Assembly: GCA_947481685.1 (NCBI GenBank)
Contig: CANKHA010000001.1
Location: 1 to 64,000, forward strand
DNA length: 64,000 bases
Origin: Bradyrhizobiaceae bacterium
GTDB taxonomy: Bacteria; Pseudomonadota; Alphaproteobacteria; Rhizobiales; Xanthobacteraceae
Direction: 5' to 3'
The notes below the pieces were generated by a model. It saw nothing but the letters and a program-made list of their open reading frames with translations, was not told where the DNA came from and searched no databases. Shown piece after piece: positions 28,972 to 38,573 of this stretch (positions are counted from its first letter, which is position 1; every line of letters begins with the position of its first letter). Made by a program: the position numbers and the translations under genes.

Positions 28972-29736
28972 ATGGCCAAAAAAACGACCACGCAACGGAT
29001 CAAGGCGGCGAAAAAGAGCAAGGCTGCCGTACCGAAAAGTCCGCGTAAACGCGCCGCCGCTGACAAGCAGGCCACGCATGGCGATGTTCCGCAATGGACG
29101 GAAGCGGAAGTCGAGGAAGCCTTCCGCCGGTTCCAGAGCGTCGATCCCGCGCCGAAGGGCGAGCTGAAGCACGTCAACTCCTTTACGTTGCTGGTGGCTG
29201 TGGTGCTGTCCGCGCAGGCGACCGACGCAGGCGTGAACAAGGCAACGCCCGCGCTGTTCGCGGCTGCCGATACCCCGGAAAAAATGGCCGCGCTTGGCGA
29301 AGTGAAGGTGCGCAACCTTATCAAGACCATCGGGCTCTATCGCACCAAGGCGAAGAACGTGATCGGCCTTTCGAAAATGCTGCTCGCTGAGCACGGCGGA
29401 GAGGTGCCGCGCACGCGCGAGGAACTGGAGGCGCTACCCGGCGTCGGCCGCAAGACCGCCAATGTGGTTTTGAATATCGCCTTCGGCGAGCCGACCATCG
29501 CGGTCGATACGCATCTCTTTCGCGTCGGCAATCGCACCGGCCTGGCGACCGGCAAGGATCCGTTCGAGGTCGAGCAGAAGCTGGTTCAGGAGATTCCCGA
29601 AAAATACAAGCTGCATGCGCATCACTGGCTGATCCTGCACGGCCGCTATACCTGCATCGCGCGCCGTCCGCTGTGCGAGAAATGCATCATCGCGGATCTG
29701 TGCAAATGGCCGGGAAAGATCACGCTGTCAGCGTAG
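28972..29736 (+). CDS. nth: Endonuclease III (DNA glycosylase/AP lyase)
   Basis: A 254-residue base-excision repair enzyme. The helix-hairpin-helix ELEALPGVGRKTANVV carries the catalytic Lys, the catalytic Asp is in IAVDTHLFRVGNR, and the iron-sulfur loop is intact as C-X6-C-X2-C-X5-C (CIARRPLCEKCIIADLC). A Lys/Arg-rich tail of about 40 residues precedes the core. AGGAGG lies just before ATG 28972. The 3' end overlaps the convergent EI24 gene by 9 bases. Confidence 0.95.
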   Translation: MAKKTTTQRIKAAKKSKAAVPKSPRKRAAADKQATHGDVPQWTEAEVEEAFRRFQSVDPAPKGELKHVNSFTLLVAVVLSAQATDAGVNKATPALFAAADTPEKMAALGEVKVRNLIKTIGLYRTKAKNVIGLSKMLLAEHGGEVPRTREELEALPGVGRKTANVVLNIAFGEPTIAVDTHLFRVGNRTGLATGKDPFEVEQKLVQEIPEKYKLHAHHWLILHGRYTCIARRPLCEKCIIADLCKWPGKITLSA

Positions 29737-30468
29737 TCGCGTTACTTTTGGATCGATCAGTTCGATACGGCGTCCCGCGATCTTCTTGTGGACGTGCACC
29801 ATCAGCGCCATCGCGAACAGCGGCGTGGCGAAGTTGAGGATCGGGATCGACACCAACACGGCGATGAACAATCCTGCAAAGAAAACCTGACCGCGATGCG
29901 CGCGCCGCAGCGCCTTTGCTTCCGCGGGCGAACGAAAGCGCATCGCCGCGAGTTCGAAATATTCTCGGCTCAGCAAATAGGCGTTGGCCAGGAACAGGAT
30001 AACAAGGCCGATGCCGAAGAAAATGAATGGCAGCGCGAGCAGGTAGACGAGGATCGTCAGGAGCGCTGTCTTCACGCCCTGAACCAACGCGGAGAAAAAG
30101 GGCAGCGCTACACCCGGCATCTCGGCCGGATAGTGGGTGCTTTCGACATGATCGGCGATCTCATCGACGAAGAAGCTGCCGACGAAAGCCGTGACCGCCG
30201 GCATGAGGAAGATCGCGCCGCTGACAACACCGAGAGCGGCGATGATGGCCAAAATTGTTGCGAACCAGCTCCAGGCGGTGTGCGGCACCGCGCTGACATG
30301 GCTTTCGCCCCAGGTCACGCCTGTATCGGCTAGCCATGCGGCGCCGTGATACATGCCGATGCCGAGCAGCACGACCATGACCAGCGCCAGCCCAACGGAT
30401 TTGAGCAGCAGCTGCCGGAACGGCGGCGTGAACATCTGGGCCAGTGTCTTGAAGACTGCGTCGATCAT
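29728..30468 (-). CDS. EI24/CysZ-like membrane protein
   Basis: A 246-residue inner-membrane protein with about five helices, including LLKSVGLALVMVVLLGIG, WSWFATILAIIAALG and ALLTILVYLLALPFIFFGIG. The central ANAYLLSREYFELAAMR and the C-terminal LNFATPLFAMALMVH match the EI24 domain family. CysZ members import sulfate in enterobacteria; no sulfur genes are adjacent here, so that role is not supported by context. Confidence 0.75.
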   Translation of the reverse strand: MIDAVFKTLAQMFTPPFRQLLLKSVGLALVMVVLLGIGMYHGAAWLADTGVTWGESHVSAVPHTAWSWFATILAIIAALGVVSGAIFLMPAVTAFVGSFFVDEIADHVESTHYPAEMPGVALPFFSALVQGVKTALLTILVYLLALPFIFFGIGLVILFLANAYLLSREYFELAAMRFRSPAEAKALRRAHRGQVFFAGLFIAVLVSIPILNFATPLFAMALMVHVHKKIAGRRIELIDPKVTRLR

Positions 30469-30535
30469 CCCCTCACTCCTCTCAGCCCAGCGAAGGTAAG
30501 AACGCGGGCGGGGTGGATCAAGGTTCCCGATTAAA

Positions 30536-31351
30536 TCAGGCGACAGGCGATAATGTTTCGGTGTGCTCGGGCACCAGCGACGCTTCCGACGCCACAGCCG
30601 GCAGGGAAGCCAGGTCGGACCACTGCATCGCCCGGTAGTCGAAGCCGGTCACCATGCTCGGCTTCACCACCTCGAAATACGGCGAGATGTCGAAATCGCG
30701 CGGGGCGTAGAGCGACGAGTGCCGGATTTCCAGAATTTCCTGGCGGGCGCTTTCGCTTTCGACGTGTTTCACCTTAGGCAGGATTGGATAGCGCACCCGC
30801 TCGAAGGCCTGGGCGATCAGCGCCGAACAAATAATGCGGGTCGGATGGCCCGAGCCGAGCGCCATCATGCGGCGACGCCAGCGCTGCGGCACCGGCAGGG
30901 GAAACAGATAGCGCAACAGGTCGAAGATATTCTTCAGGTCGTAGTCGAAGCCGATGCGCTCGGCGGCGTAAGTACAGACCCGTGCGCGGTCTTCGTCGGT
31001 CAGACCGGTCGGCCGGCAGATGCGGGTGTGGAAGCGAAAATATTTCGACAGCGGCGCCCCGACCACGCCGTGACCGATATTGGCCTCCACCAGCACCAGC
31101 GGTTCGCCCTCGTCGGTAGTACGGTCGCCGATCGGGCCGACATAAAGTGCGGCATGCGACCAGGTCGATTGGGTGAGATATTTGATGACGCCGGCGATGT
31201 GGTTATTGCCTTCCACCAGCAAAACGTCGCCGGGCTTGAGGCAAGCGCGCAGCGCGTCCGGATCGCTCGGCGTGTAAGGTTCGTAACCTTGCGCCGGCTT
31301 GTCCAGGTAGCGGGCCATGACTTGCCCGATGCCACCGAGTACCCAGGTCAT
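30536..31351 (-). CDS. YiiX-like permuted NlpC/P60-type cysteine hydrolase
   Basis: A 271-residue protein with the permuted papain-like arrangement: GDVLLVEGNNHIAGVIKYL near residue 41, His66 in TWSHAALYVG, and a downstream Cys in RIICSALIAQAF. Members are putative amidases or lipid/peptide hydrolases of unknown substrate. There is no signal peptide. It is separated from the EI24 gene by 67 bp on the same strand and may be cotranscribed with it. Confidence 0.75.
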   Translation of the reverse strand: MTWVLGGIGQVMARYLDKPAQGYEPYTPSDPDALRACLKPGDVLLVEGNNHIAGVIKYLTQSTWSHAALYVGPIGDRTTDEGEPLVLVEANIGHGVVGAPLSKYFRFHTRICRPTGLTDEDRARVCTYAAERIGFDYDLKNIFDLLRYLFPLPVPQRWRRRMMALGSGHPTRIICSALIAQAFERVRYPILPKVKHVESESARQEILEIRHSSLYAPRDFDISPYFEVVKPSMVTGFDYRAMQWSDLASLPAVASEASLVPEHTETLSPVA

Positions 31352-31708
31352 TGGTGCGTCCCGTCCCCGACTAGTGCCGCCGATTTGAAGTTCCTACACA
31401 GCCTGCGGCAAACTCGAGTTAGGAACTTCAAATCGAAAAGCGGCACTAGAACTATAAATTGGCCCGTGTGGTTTGGTTCAGAAGTTCGCTTAACGGGACT
31501 CGCAGCGGGAATTAAGCGAACTTCTGAACGACCACACGTTGCGCGCGGTCATAGCCACGCATCTTTGTTGCGTGCGAATTTACCTCTCATACGTTGCAAT
31601 TCGGTTCATGCTGCGTACAGGTTACGTAACGTTCTATTAGCCATCAGAATTGCGGCTGCGCGCCACTTGCGGCAAAGTGCGGCTCTTCCCGACAAAATTT
31701 TGGATACC
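31352..31708. other. Intergenic region before the flavin amine oxidase
   Basis: 357 bases dominated by the composite two-hairpin element (31371-31538), followed by about 170 bases with lower GC content (TTTACCTCTCATACGTTGCAA region) where the amine-oxidase promoter presumably lies. No credible gene is seen; an in-frame upstream extension of the amine oxidase crosses both hairpins and is rejected. Confidence 0.5.
31371..31538. repeat. Composite two-hairpin intergenic element, copy 2
   Basis: Module A (31371-31449): CTAGTGCCG pairs with CGGCACTAG and CGATTTGAAGTTCCT with AGGAACTTCAAATCG; AAAAG is unpaired on the right arm, at the same place as AAA in copy 1. Module B (31465-31538): CGTGTGG...GGTTCAGAAGTTCGC pairs with its complement ending CCACACG. 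The spacer is again about 15 A/T-rich bases. Compared with copy 1, many bases differ on both arms so that pairing is kept. Confidence 0.85.
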
Positions 31709-33091
31709 ATGACGGCCATCAATCGCAGGACCTTCCTCGCCTCGGCTGCGGCGCTCGCGGCTTCGCCTGCATGGGGCCAGGTGATGGGTTCGGGCGAGGT
31801 CGATGTTGCGATCATCGGTGCGGGTGCGGCCGGCATCGCCGCCGCGCGCCGCGTCGCAGCGGCGGGCAAGCGCTACGCACTGATCGAGGCCGGCCCGCGC
31901 GTCGGTGGCCGCTGCGTTACCGATACAAAAAGCTTCAGCGCGCCGTTCGATACCGGCGCGCACTGGATCCGTCAGTTCGACATCAATCCGGTGGTGAAGG
32001 CTGCGGCGAAAGCCAATCTCGATGTTTATCCCGAGCCGTCCGGTCAACGCATCCGCGTCGGCGCGCGCCATGCACGCGAAAGCGAGCTCGAGACATTTCT
32101 TGCAGCGCAGGTTCGCGCCACCCGTGCGATCTCGGAAGCCGCACGCGGCAAGGCCGATGTTGCTGCGGCGCGTGCGCTGCCGAAAGATCTGGCCGAATGG
32201 TATGACACCATAGAATTTGCACTCGGACCTTTGGCCATCGGAAAGGACCTTGCGGATGTGTCGGCGATGGACTTCGCCAGGCTTGAGAGCGACACCGATG
32301 CCTTCTGCCGCCAGGGTTATGGCACGCTGCTGGCCAAAGCCGCCGAGGGGCTTTCCGTGCAGTTATCGACTCCGGCGAACACCATTCGCTGGGAACGCTC
32401 GCTGGAAGTCGAGACGCCAAAAGGCAGCATCGGCGCCCGCGCGATCATCGTCACCGTGTCCACCAATGTTCTGACCTCGGGCAGGATCAAGTTCTCGCCC
32501 GACCTGCCGCGCCGCCAACTCGACGCCGCGAGCAAACTCAAGCTCGGCACCTATGAGCGGGTTGCTCTCGATATGCCCGGCAATCCGCTTGGGCTTGCCC
32601 CCGACGATTTTGTGCTGGAGCAATCGAAAGACCCGAACACCGCAGCGTTGCTCGCGAATGTCGGGCGCTCGTCCCTGTGCTTTGTCGATATCGCAGGCCG
32701 TTTCGGCCAAAGCCTCGCGGCCCAAGGCGAGCAGGCGATGAAGGCTTTCGCTATCGACTGGTTGGTCAAACTTTACGGCGGCGATGTGCGGAAAGCCGTG
32801 CGCAGCACGCAGGCGACGCAGTGGTTCAAGGATCAATGGATACTTGGCGGCATGTCGAGCGCCGCGCCGGGTGCGCAGCTGTTGCGCCGCGTGCTGATGG
32901 AGCCATTGCGCGATCGAGTTTATTTCGCGGGCGAAGCGGTGCACGAAACGGCTTGGGGCACGGTCAACGGCGCCTGGGAGTCCGGCGAACGCGCGGCGGA
33001 AGCGGCGCTGCGCAAGATGGGCGCACTGAAAGACAAGGAAAAAGAAACGCCGAAGCGGGAAGAACGCAGTCCGCGCAAGCGGCGGCGGTGA
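31709..33091 (+). CDS. Flavin-containing amine oxidase family protein, Tat-exported
   Basis: A 460-residue FAD enzyme. The N-terminus NRRTFLASAAALAASPAWG is a twin-arginine signal, so the folded flavoprotein is probably periplasmic. Next comes VAIIGAGAAGIAAARRV (dinucleotide loop), EAGPRVGGRC and a C-terminal VYFAGEAVHETAWGTVNGAWESG that contacts the flavin. The layout matches monoamine oxidase-like enzymes; the amine substrate is unknown. The C-terminal tail is strongly basic (PRKRRR). Its stop is directly adjacent to the convergent pheT stop. Confidence 0.85.
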   Translation: MTAINRRTFLASAAALAASPAWGQVMGSGEVDVAIIGAGAAGIAAARRVAAAGKRYALIEAGPRVGGRCVTDTKSFSAPFDTGAHWIRQFDINPVVKAAAKANLDVYPEPSGQRIRVGARHARESELETFLAAQVRATRAISEAARGKADVAAARALPKDLAEWYDTIEFALGPLAIGKDLADVSAMDFARLESDTDAFCRQGYGTLLAKAAEGLSVQLSTPANTIRWERSLEVETPKGSIGARAIIVTVSTNVLTSGRIKFSPDLPRRQLDAASKLKLGTYERVALDMPGNPLGLAPDDFVLEQSKDPNTAALLANVGRSSLCFVDIAGRFGQSLAAQGEQAMKAFAIDWLVKLYGGDVRKAVRSTQATQWFKDQWILGGMSSAAPGAQLLRRVLMEPLRDRVYFAGEAVHETAWGTVNGAWESGERAAEAALRKMGALKDKEKETPKREERSPRKRRR

Positions 33092-35509
33092 TCACCCGCG
33101 CAACGTGCCGCCGGTTTTCTTGGTGACTTCGGCGACGATCTTGCCGGCCAGAGCTTCGATCTCGTCATCGGTCATGGTTTTTTCGCGCGGCTGGATCGTC
33201 ACAGCGATGGCGATCGACTTCTTGTCCTGCGCGACGCCCTTGCCCTCATAAACGTCGAAGACATTGACGGTGGTAATCAGCTTGCGGTCCGCGCCCTGTG
33301 CGGCACGCACCATGTCACCGGCTTTCACTGTGCGATCGACGATGAACGCGAAATCCCGCTCCAGCGGCTGGAACGGCGACAGATCGAGCGCGGGCTTGGC
33401 GCGCGTGGCTTTCGCCTTCGGCTCGGGCACGCGTTCGAGGATCACTTCGAACGCCACCATCGGTCCGTCGGCATCGAGCGCTTCCAGCGCCTGCGGATGC
33501 AGTTCGCCGAAATACCCGAGCACCGTCTGCGGGCCCATCTGCAAGGTGCCGCTGCGGCCGGGGTGGAACCATGCCGGTCCACCGGCAACGACCTGCACCG
33601 ACTGCACGGGCACGCCCGCCGCGGCCAGCACCGCCAGCGCATCGGCCTTGGCGTCGAAAGCATCGACGGGCGTAGCCGGCGTGGACCAATGCCGTCCGAT
33701 CCCACTTGCCTTGGCCAGCGCGCGGCGCACGCCGGTCGCCGCGGTGAATTGCTGGTCGGGCTGATCGCCTTTGAAAATCTGGCCGACTTCGAACAGCGCC
33801 ACATCGTTATAGCCCCGGTCGGCGTTGCGCTGTGCGGCGGCTGCGAGGCCGGGTATCAGGCTCGGGCGCATGTCGGAAAGGTCGGCTGCGATCGGATTGG
33901 CCAGCGTCAGTTCCGGCTGTCCGCCGCCAAACAGTTCGGCCTGCGGCTTCGAAACGAACGACCAGGTAACGGCTTCCACCAGTCCGCGTGCGGCGAGGGC
34001 GCGCTTGGACTTGCGGGTGCGCACCTGCAGCGGCGTCAGCACCGGCTTGCGCGGCGCGTCGCCGCGTCCGAACGGCGTCAACGGAATGCGATCGACGCCA
34101 ATGATACGGACAATCTCTTCCACGATGTCGGCTGCGCCATACACGTCCGGCCGCCACGACGGCACGGCGACTTTCACCTTGCTGTCCTGACCGGCGACGA
34201 AGAAACCAAGACGGGTCAGCACGCGCTTTGCTTCGGTGAGGGGCAGGTCGATGCCGGCAAGACGCTTCAGCTCGGTCAGCGGGAAATCGATCACGCGCTC
34301 GGGAATGTCCGGCGTGCCGGTGCCGGTGACTTCCGACGGCGTGCCGCCGCAGAGATCGATTACCATTTGCGTCGCCAGCTCGAGGCCCGGCAGCAGGAAG
34401 GCGGGATCGACGCCGCGCTCGAAACGATAGCGGGCGTCGGAATGGATGCCGAGCTTGCGGCCGGTCTGCGCGATGTTGAGCGGATCCCACAGCGCGGATT
34501 CGATCAGCACATCGGTGGTGGTTTCCGAAACACCGGACGCCTCGCCGCCCATGATACCGGCAAGCGATTCAACGCCGGAGTCATCGGCGATGACGCACAT
34601 GCTGTCGTCGAGGGCGTAGGTCTTGCCGTCGAGCGCCAGCAGTTGCTCGCCCTTGTGCGCACGGCGCACAACCAGATTGCCCTTCACCTTGGCGGCGTCG
34701 AACACATGCAGCGGACGTGCGCGGTCGAAGGTCAGGTAGTTGGTGATATCGACCAGCGCATTGATCGGGCGTAGCCCGATGGCGCGGAGCCGTGTCTGCA
34801 GCCATTCCGGCGACGGACCATTCTTCACGCCCTTCACCAGCCGGAGCGCGAAGCCCGGGCACAGCGAGGGGGTCGATCCGAAATCGAGCTTCACCGACAC
34901 CGGTGCAGGGAATTCACCCTTTACCGTCTTGGGCGTGCGCTCCTTGAAGGCGCCGATGTCGGCAGCGGCGAGATCGCGCGCCACGCCATGGACGCCGGTG
35001 CAATCGGCACGGTTCGGCGTGAGATTGATTTCGATCATCGGATCGTTCAGCCCCAGCACATCGCTGAACGGCTGGCCGACAGTTGCATCGGCGGGAAGAT
35101 CGATGATGCCTTCGTGATCGTCGTTGAGCCCGAGTTCGCGACCGGAGACCAGCATGCCGCGGCTCTCGACGCCGCGAATGGAGCCCACTTTCAACTCGGT
35201 CCCGCTGGCAGGGATAATCGTGCCGGGCGCGGCGAAGACAGCCTTCATGCCGGCGCGCGCATTCGGCGCGCCGCACACGACCTGCACCGGCACACCACTG
35301 CCGGTATCGACCATGCAGACGCGCAGCTTGTCGGCGTTGGGATGTTTTTCGGCGGAGACAACCGAGACGACGGTGAACGACGTAAGCGCCTTGGCCTTGT
35401 CCTCGACGCGTTCGACCTCGAGCCCGATCATCGTGAGCTTGTCGACGATGGTGTCGAGCGGCGCATCGGTGTCGAGATGCTCCTTCAGCCAGTTGAGCGT
35501 GAACTTCAT
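33092..35509 (-). CDS. pheT: Phenylalanyl-tRNA synthetase beta subunit
   Basis: An 805-residue subunit of the alpha2-beta2 enzyme. It begins [14 protein letters not shown], has the EMAP-like tRNA-binding domain ([16 protein letters not shown]), B5 and B3/B4 domains, and the C-terminal ferredoxin-like anticodon-binding domain ([11 protein letters not shown]). ATG 35509 overlaps the stop of the upstream membrane-protein gene by ATGA, so it is translationally coupled. An open frame extending upstream is only the shadow of that gene. Confidence 0.96.
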   Translation of the reverse strand: MKFTLNWLKEHLDTDAPLDTIVDKLTMIGLEVERVEDKAKALTSFTVVSVVSAEKHPNADKLRVCMVDTGSGVPVQVVCGAPNARAGMKAVFAAPGTIIPASGTELKVGSIRGVESRGMLVSGRELGLNDDHEGIIDLPADATVGQPFSDVLGLNDPMIEINLTPNRADCTGVHGVARDLAAADIGAFKERTPKTVKGEFPAPVSVKLDFGSTPSLCPGFALRLVKGVKNGPSPEWLQTRLRAIGLRPINALVDITNYLTFDRARPLHVFDAAKVKGNLVVRRAHKGEQLLALDGKTYALDDSMCVIADDSGVESLAGIMGGEASGVSETTTDVLIESALWDPLNIAQTGRKLGIHSDARYRFERGVDPAFLLPGLELATQMVIDLCGGTPSEVTGTGTPDIPERVIDFPLTELKRLAGIDLPLTEAKRVLTRLGFFVAGQDSKVKVAVPSWRPDVYGAADIVEEIVRIIGVDRIPLTPFGRGDAPRKPVLTPLQVRTRKSKRALAARGLVEAVTWSFVSKPQAELFGGGQPELTLANPIAADLSDMRPSLIPGLAAAAQRNADRGYNDVALFEVGQIFKGDQPDQQFTAATGVRRALAKASGIGRHWSTPATPVDAFDAKADALAVLAAAGVPVQSVQVVAGGPAWFHPGRSGTLQMGPQTVLGYFGELHPQALEALDADGPMVAFEVILERVPEPKAKATRAKPALDLSPFQPLERDFAFIVDRTVKAGDMVRAAQGADRKLITTVNVFDVYEGKGVAQDKKSIAIAVTIQPREKTMTDDEIEALAGKIVAEVTKKTGGTLRG

Positions 35510-36021
35510 GCCGGATGTCCCGGTTTGTAGAAGAACAACAGAGGAAGCAGCAGGAACACAATGATTGTGAAAACGATTGCGGCGCGGATGCAAAGTGCAT
35601 AAAGCTCGCGCCGAATGATCAGCTCGCTTTCCGCCATCACCAGCAGGCGGCCCGAGTCGTCGTCGAATTCGCTGCTGTTGAAAATCGAGAGACACCGCAG
35701 CGATCCGACCGCGATCAACAGATAGACGGCGATCTCCGCAACCACGATGCCGATTTCGAAATCGCTCTGCGCTACCAGCGGTGCGACAAGGCCGAGACCG
35801 GCGATCATCAGCGAGACGTGCGTCAGCAAACCGGTTGCCTTGGCATCGATCTGCGCAAAGGCCTCAACGATTTCCAGCGGTATTTCCTTGTTATGCTTGC
35901 GCATCCGGTCGAGGTAGCTGGTGACCTGCTCGAACTTCCAACCGGTGGTGGCGATGCGGAAGAACAGCCGGTCGAGCGCGGAGCGGCCGCGCATGCGCTC
36001 CTGCTTTCCAAGATCGGTCAT
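35506..36021 (-). CDS. Membrane protein of unknown function encoded between pheS and pheT
   Basis: 171 residues: a charged cytosolic N-terminal half ([30 protein letters not shown]) followed by three hydrophobic segments ([54 protein letters not shown]). Its ATG shares one base with the pheS stop (TGATG), and its TGA shares bases with the pheT ATG (ATGA), so all three are coupled. I do not recognise the family. Placement inside pheST suggests co-expression with aminoacylation, but no functional link is evident. Confidence 0.8.
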   Translation of the reverse strand: MTDLGKQERMRGRSALDRLFFRIATTGWKFEQVTSYLDRMRKHNKEIPLEIVEAFAQIDAKATGLLTHVSLMIAGLGLVAPLVAQSDFEIGIVVAEIAVYLLIAVGSLRCLSIFNSSEFDDDSGRLLVMAESELIIRRELYALCIRAAIVFTIIVFLLLPLLFFYKPGHPA

Positions 36022-37100
36022 CAGCTCAGGCCTCCCGCCAAAGTCGGGAAGTCGAGCGGCCTGAATCCGTAATGCGAGAGCCAGCGCACGTCGGCCTCGA
36101 AGAATTGCCGCAGGTCCGCCATGCCGTATTTCAGCATGGCGATGCGGTCGATCCCCATGCCCCAGGCGAAGCCCTGGTACTCGTTGGGATCGATGCCGAC
36201 ATTGCGCAGCACATTGGGATGCACCATGCCGCAGCCCAAAATCTCGAGCCAGTCATTGCCTTCACCGAACCGGATCTCACCCTTCTCGCGGCGGCACTGG
36301 ATATCGACTTCCAGCGACGGCTCGGTGAAGGGGAAGAAGGACGGGCGGAAACGCATCTTGACCTGATCGACCTCGAAGAAGGCTTTGCAGAACTCCTCGA
36401 GGATCCATTTCAGGTGGCCCATATGGGCGCTCTTGTCGATCACCAGGCCTTCGACCTGATGGAACATCGGCGTGTGGGTTTGATCGCTGTCACTGCGATA
36501 AGTGCGGCCCGGAATGATCACGCGGATCGGCGGCTTTTTCGCCTCCATGGTGCGAATCTGCACTGGCGACGTATGCGTGCGCAGCAACAGCCGCGAGCCG
36601 TCGGGCTTCGGATTGAAATAGAAGGTGTCGTGCATTTCCCGCGCCGGATGGCCTTCCGGGAAATTCAGCTTGGTGAAATTGTTTTCGTCGGTCTCGATAT
36701 CGGGACCTTCCGCCACCGCGAAGCCCATGTCGGCGAAGATCGCCGTGAGTTCGTCGATCACCTGGCTGATCGGGTGCACGCGGCCGGCTTCGTTCGGGCC
36801 TTCGCGCGTCGGCAGTGTGACATCGACGGTTTCGGTGGCGAGCCGCGCGTCGAGCGCGACGCCTTTCAATGCATCCTTGCGCGCGATGAGCGCGGCAGTG
36901 ACGCGATCCTTCAGCTGGTTGATCGCAGCGCCTGTGGTGCGCCGCTCATCCGGCGTCATGCCGCCGAGGGTCTTCAGCAATCCGGAAACCGAACCGCTCT
37001 TGCCCATGGTGGCGATGCGCACCGCTTCCAAAGCGGATTCATCGCCGGCGGCGGCGACGCCGCCGAGGATTTCCTGCTCCAGTTGTGTCAGGTCGGACAT
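36021..37100 (-). CDS. pheS: Phenylalanyl-tRNA synthetase alpha subunit
   Basis: A 359-residue class II synthetase subunit. The N-terminal coiled coil (residues 1-90) is followed by the catalytic core with motif 2 [19 protein letters not shown] and motif 3 [17 protein letters not shown]. It makes Phe-tRNA(Phe) with PheT. ATG 37100 begins the operon pheS-membrane protein-pheT; rplT lies about 120 bp upstream on the same strand. Confidence 0.97.
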   Translation of the reverse strand: MSDLTQLEQEILGGVAAAGDESALEAVRIATMGKSGSVSGLLKTLGGMTPDERRTTGAAINQLKDRVTAALIARKDALKGVALDARLATETVDVTLPTREGPNEAGRVHPISQVIDELTAIFADMGFAVAEGPDIETDENNFTKLNFPEGHPAREMHDTFYFNPKPDGSRLLLRTHTSPVQIRTMEAKKPPIRVIIPGRTYRSDSDQTHTPMFHQVEGLVIDKSAHMGHLKWILEEFCKAFFEVDQVKMRFRPSFFPFTEPSLEVDIQCRREKGEIRFGEGNDWLEILGCGMVHPNVLRNVGIDPNEYQGFAWGMGIDRIAMLKYGMADLRQFFEADVRWLSHYGFRPLDFPTLAGGLS

Positions 37101-37218
37101 GACAGCTTCATGCGTTGGACATCATCCGCGACGGCGGATGATCCAGTGGAGCCGGAACGATGCCCCGCACCGCAGTCTAGCTTGCGCAGACTGTACTGCG
37201 GGGCATGACAAATCGAGA

Positions 37219-37587
37219 TCAGGCTGCCTGAGCCGGCAGTGCAGCCTTTGCCTTTTCGACGATGGCCGCGAAGGCTGCCGGTTCGCTGATCGCGAGATCC
37301 GAAAGCACCTTGCGGTCGACCATGACATTGGCTTTGGCGAGTCCGTCGATAAACCGGCTGTAGGACAGGCCGAAGGGACGCACCGCGGCGTTCAGACGCT
37401 GGATCCACAGCGCGCGGAACGTGCGCTTGCGGCGCTTGCGATCGCGGTAGGCGTATTGAGCGGCCTTCTCCACCGCCTGCTTGGCAATGCGGATGGTGTT
37501 CTTGCGGCGGCCGTAAAAACCTTTGGCGGCCTTGAAAACTTTCTTGTGCTTGGCGTGTGAAGTGACGCCGCGTTTGACGCGTGCCAT
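37219..37587 (-). CDS. rplT: 50S ribosomal protein L20
   Basis: A 122-residue, strongly basic ribosomal protein: [20 protein letters not shown] at the N-terminus, GFYGRRKNT and [12 protein letters not shown] are typical. L20 binds 23S rRNA early in 50S assembly and in many bacteria represses its own operon. It follows rpmI by 72 bp on the minus strand. Confidence 0.97.
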   Translation of the reverse strand: MARVKRGVTSHAKHKKVFKAAKGFYGRRKNTIRIAKQAVEKAAQYAYRDRKRRKRTFRALWIQRLNAAVRPFGLSYSRFIDGLAKANVMVDRKVLSDLAISEPAAFAAIVEKAKAALPAQAA

Positions 37588-37659
37588 GACTGGACTCCAT
37601 CGATCTCAAAAAAACAGGGTTCGGTTCAGCGGCTGCCGATGCAACCGCCCGCGGGACGA

Positions 37660-37860
37660 TCAGCCGTTGGGGAGAAAGAACTTTTTGATTCTCTCGCCAT
37701 CGGTCTTGAACATAACCGCGGTTCCACGGAGCTGACGGATCGCCTTGGTGGTCCGCTTGATCATGCCGTGGCGCTTGCCTTCGTGGGCAAACATCACCTT
37801 GCCGGTTCCCGTGATCTTGAAGCGCTTTTTAGCGCCCGACTTGGTCTTCAACTTGGGCAT
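37660..37860 (-). CDS. rpmI: 50S ribosomal protein L35
   Basis: A 66-residue basic protein: [20 protein letters not shown], then [16 protein letters not shown] and a C-terminal KFFLPNG. ATG 37860 follows AAAGGAGAG. Upstream in-frame codons are discarded because the family always begins at MPK. The minus-strand leader between 37861 and about 37990 can fold a GTCGCC...GGCGAC hairpin with an inner CGGC/GCCG stem, a possible L20-type control region. Confidence 0.96.
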   Translation of the reverse strand: MPKLKTKSGAKKRFKITGTGKVMFAHEGKRHGMIKRTTKAIRQLRGTAVMFKTDGERIKKFFLPNG

Positions 37861-38108
37861 TTGGCTCTCCTTTGCCGTCTGGTTCGAAGGCCATAGGCTT
37901 CCGACCACCGGACTGGGTGCTCACCATTGAGCGTGCTCTGATTGAGCGTTCACGTCGCCACGGCAGCCCTTTAGCCGGGCGACGAGAGGCGGCGATTATG
38001 GCAGAGGATGCCCGCAAAGACAAGGTTTCAGGGCCGCGCTATCGCCATCGCGGGGAACGGTCCTGCGCCGGCAGCGTTGGAGCCAGCGAGGGACAACAGG
38101 GGCGAAAA

Positions 38109-38498
38109 ATGCGGTCAAATAGCCGATTAGGCGGTCTTTTCTTCACTTTGAGCATAGCCTTTGCAGGCGCGGGCTTGGGCCCGGTCCAGGCCAAAACCCC
38201 TTATGACGGGCCCTGGGCCGTAACCATCATGACCCAAAGCGGAACTTGCGACCCCGCCTACCGCTACGCCGTATCGGTCAGCAACGGAAATATCATCGCG
38301 GACGCTCGGGAAAGCAGTGGCGTGGTCGCCATTTCCGGCAAAGTCGATGGCTCCGGCCAGGTCAAGGTGAACCTCAGCCGGGGTGAGCAGCAAGCAAATG
38401 CCACCGGCAAGCTGTCCGCCAACGGCGGCGCCGGCACCTGGAGCGGAAAATCCTCGTCGTCTGCCTGTTCCGGAAGCTGGGAAGCCAAGCGCAACTAG
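38109..38498 (+). CDS. Secreted conserved hypothetical protein
   Basis: 129 residues with a signal peptide (LGGLFFTLSIAFAGAGLGPVQAK, cleavage near residue 28), then a small Gly/Ser-rich beta-type domain (GPWAVTIMTQSGTCDPAYRYAVSV...GTWSGKSSSSACSGSWEAKR) with two Cys that could form a disulfide. The function is unknown. Start ATG 38109; the longer open frame upstream overlaps the rpmI leader and lacks a ribosome site. It lies on the strand opposite to its translation-gene neighbours and separates infC from rpmI-rplT. Confidence 0.7.
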   Translation: MRSNSRLGGLFFTLSIAFAGAGLGPVQAKTPYDGPWAVTIMTQSGTCDPAYRYAVSVSNGNIIADARESSGVVAISGKVDGSGQVKVNLSRGEQQANATGKLSANGGAGTWSGKSSSSACSGSWEAKRN

Positions 38499-38525
38499 GC
38501 GCTTGGCGGGATCAACTCGCTAGTT

Positions 38526-38573
38526 GCGCATGATCTGATCCGAAAACCGGTCCCACTTTTCGGGATCATGCGC
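38526..38573. repeat. GCATGATC...GATCATGC rhizobial palindrome abutting infC
   Basis: GCGCATGATC (from 38526) is mirrored by GATCATGCGC (to 38573), with an inner CCGAAAACCGG / CACTTTTCGG segment. It ends exactly at the infC stop codon and also follows the stop of the convergent secreted-protein gene by about 28 bp, so it may serve as a bidirectional terminator. A relative with similar arms is at 61878-61929. Confidence 0.75.

Noticed and set aside
30563-31708. Long open frame upstream of and in frame with the amine oxidase
   Set aside because: It is antisense to the YiiX-like gene and crosses two large hairpins; the Tat signal at 31709 marks the real start.
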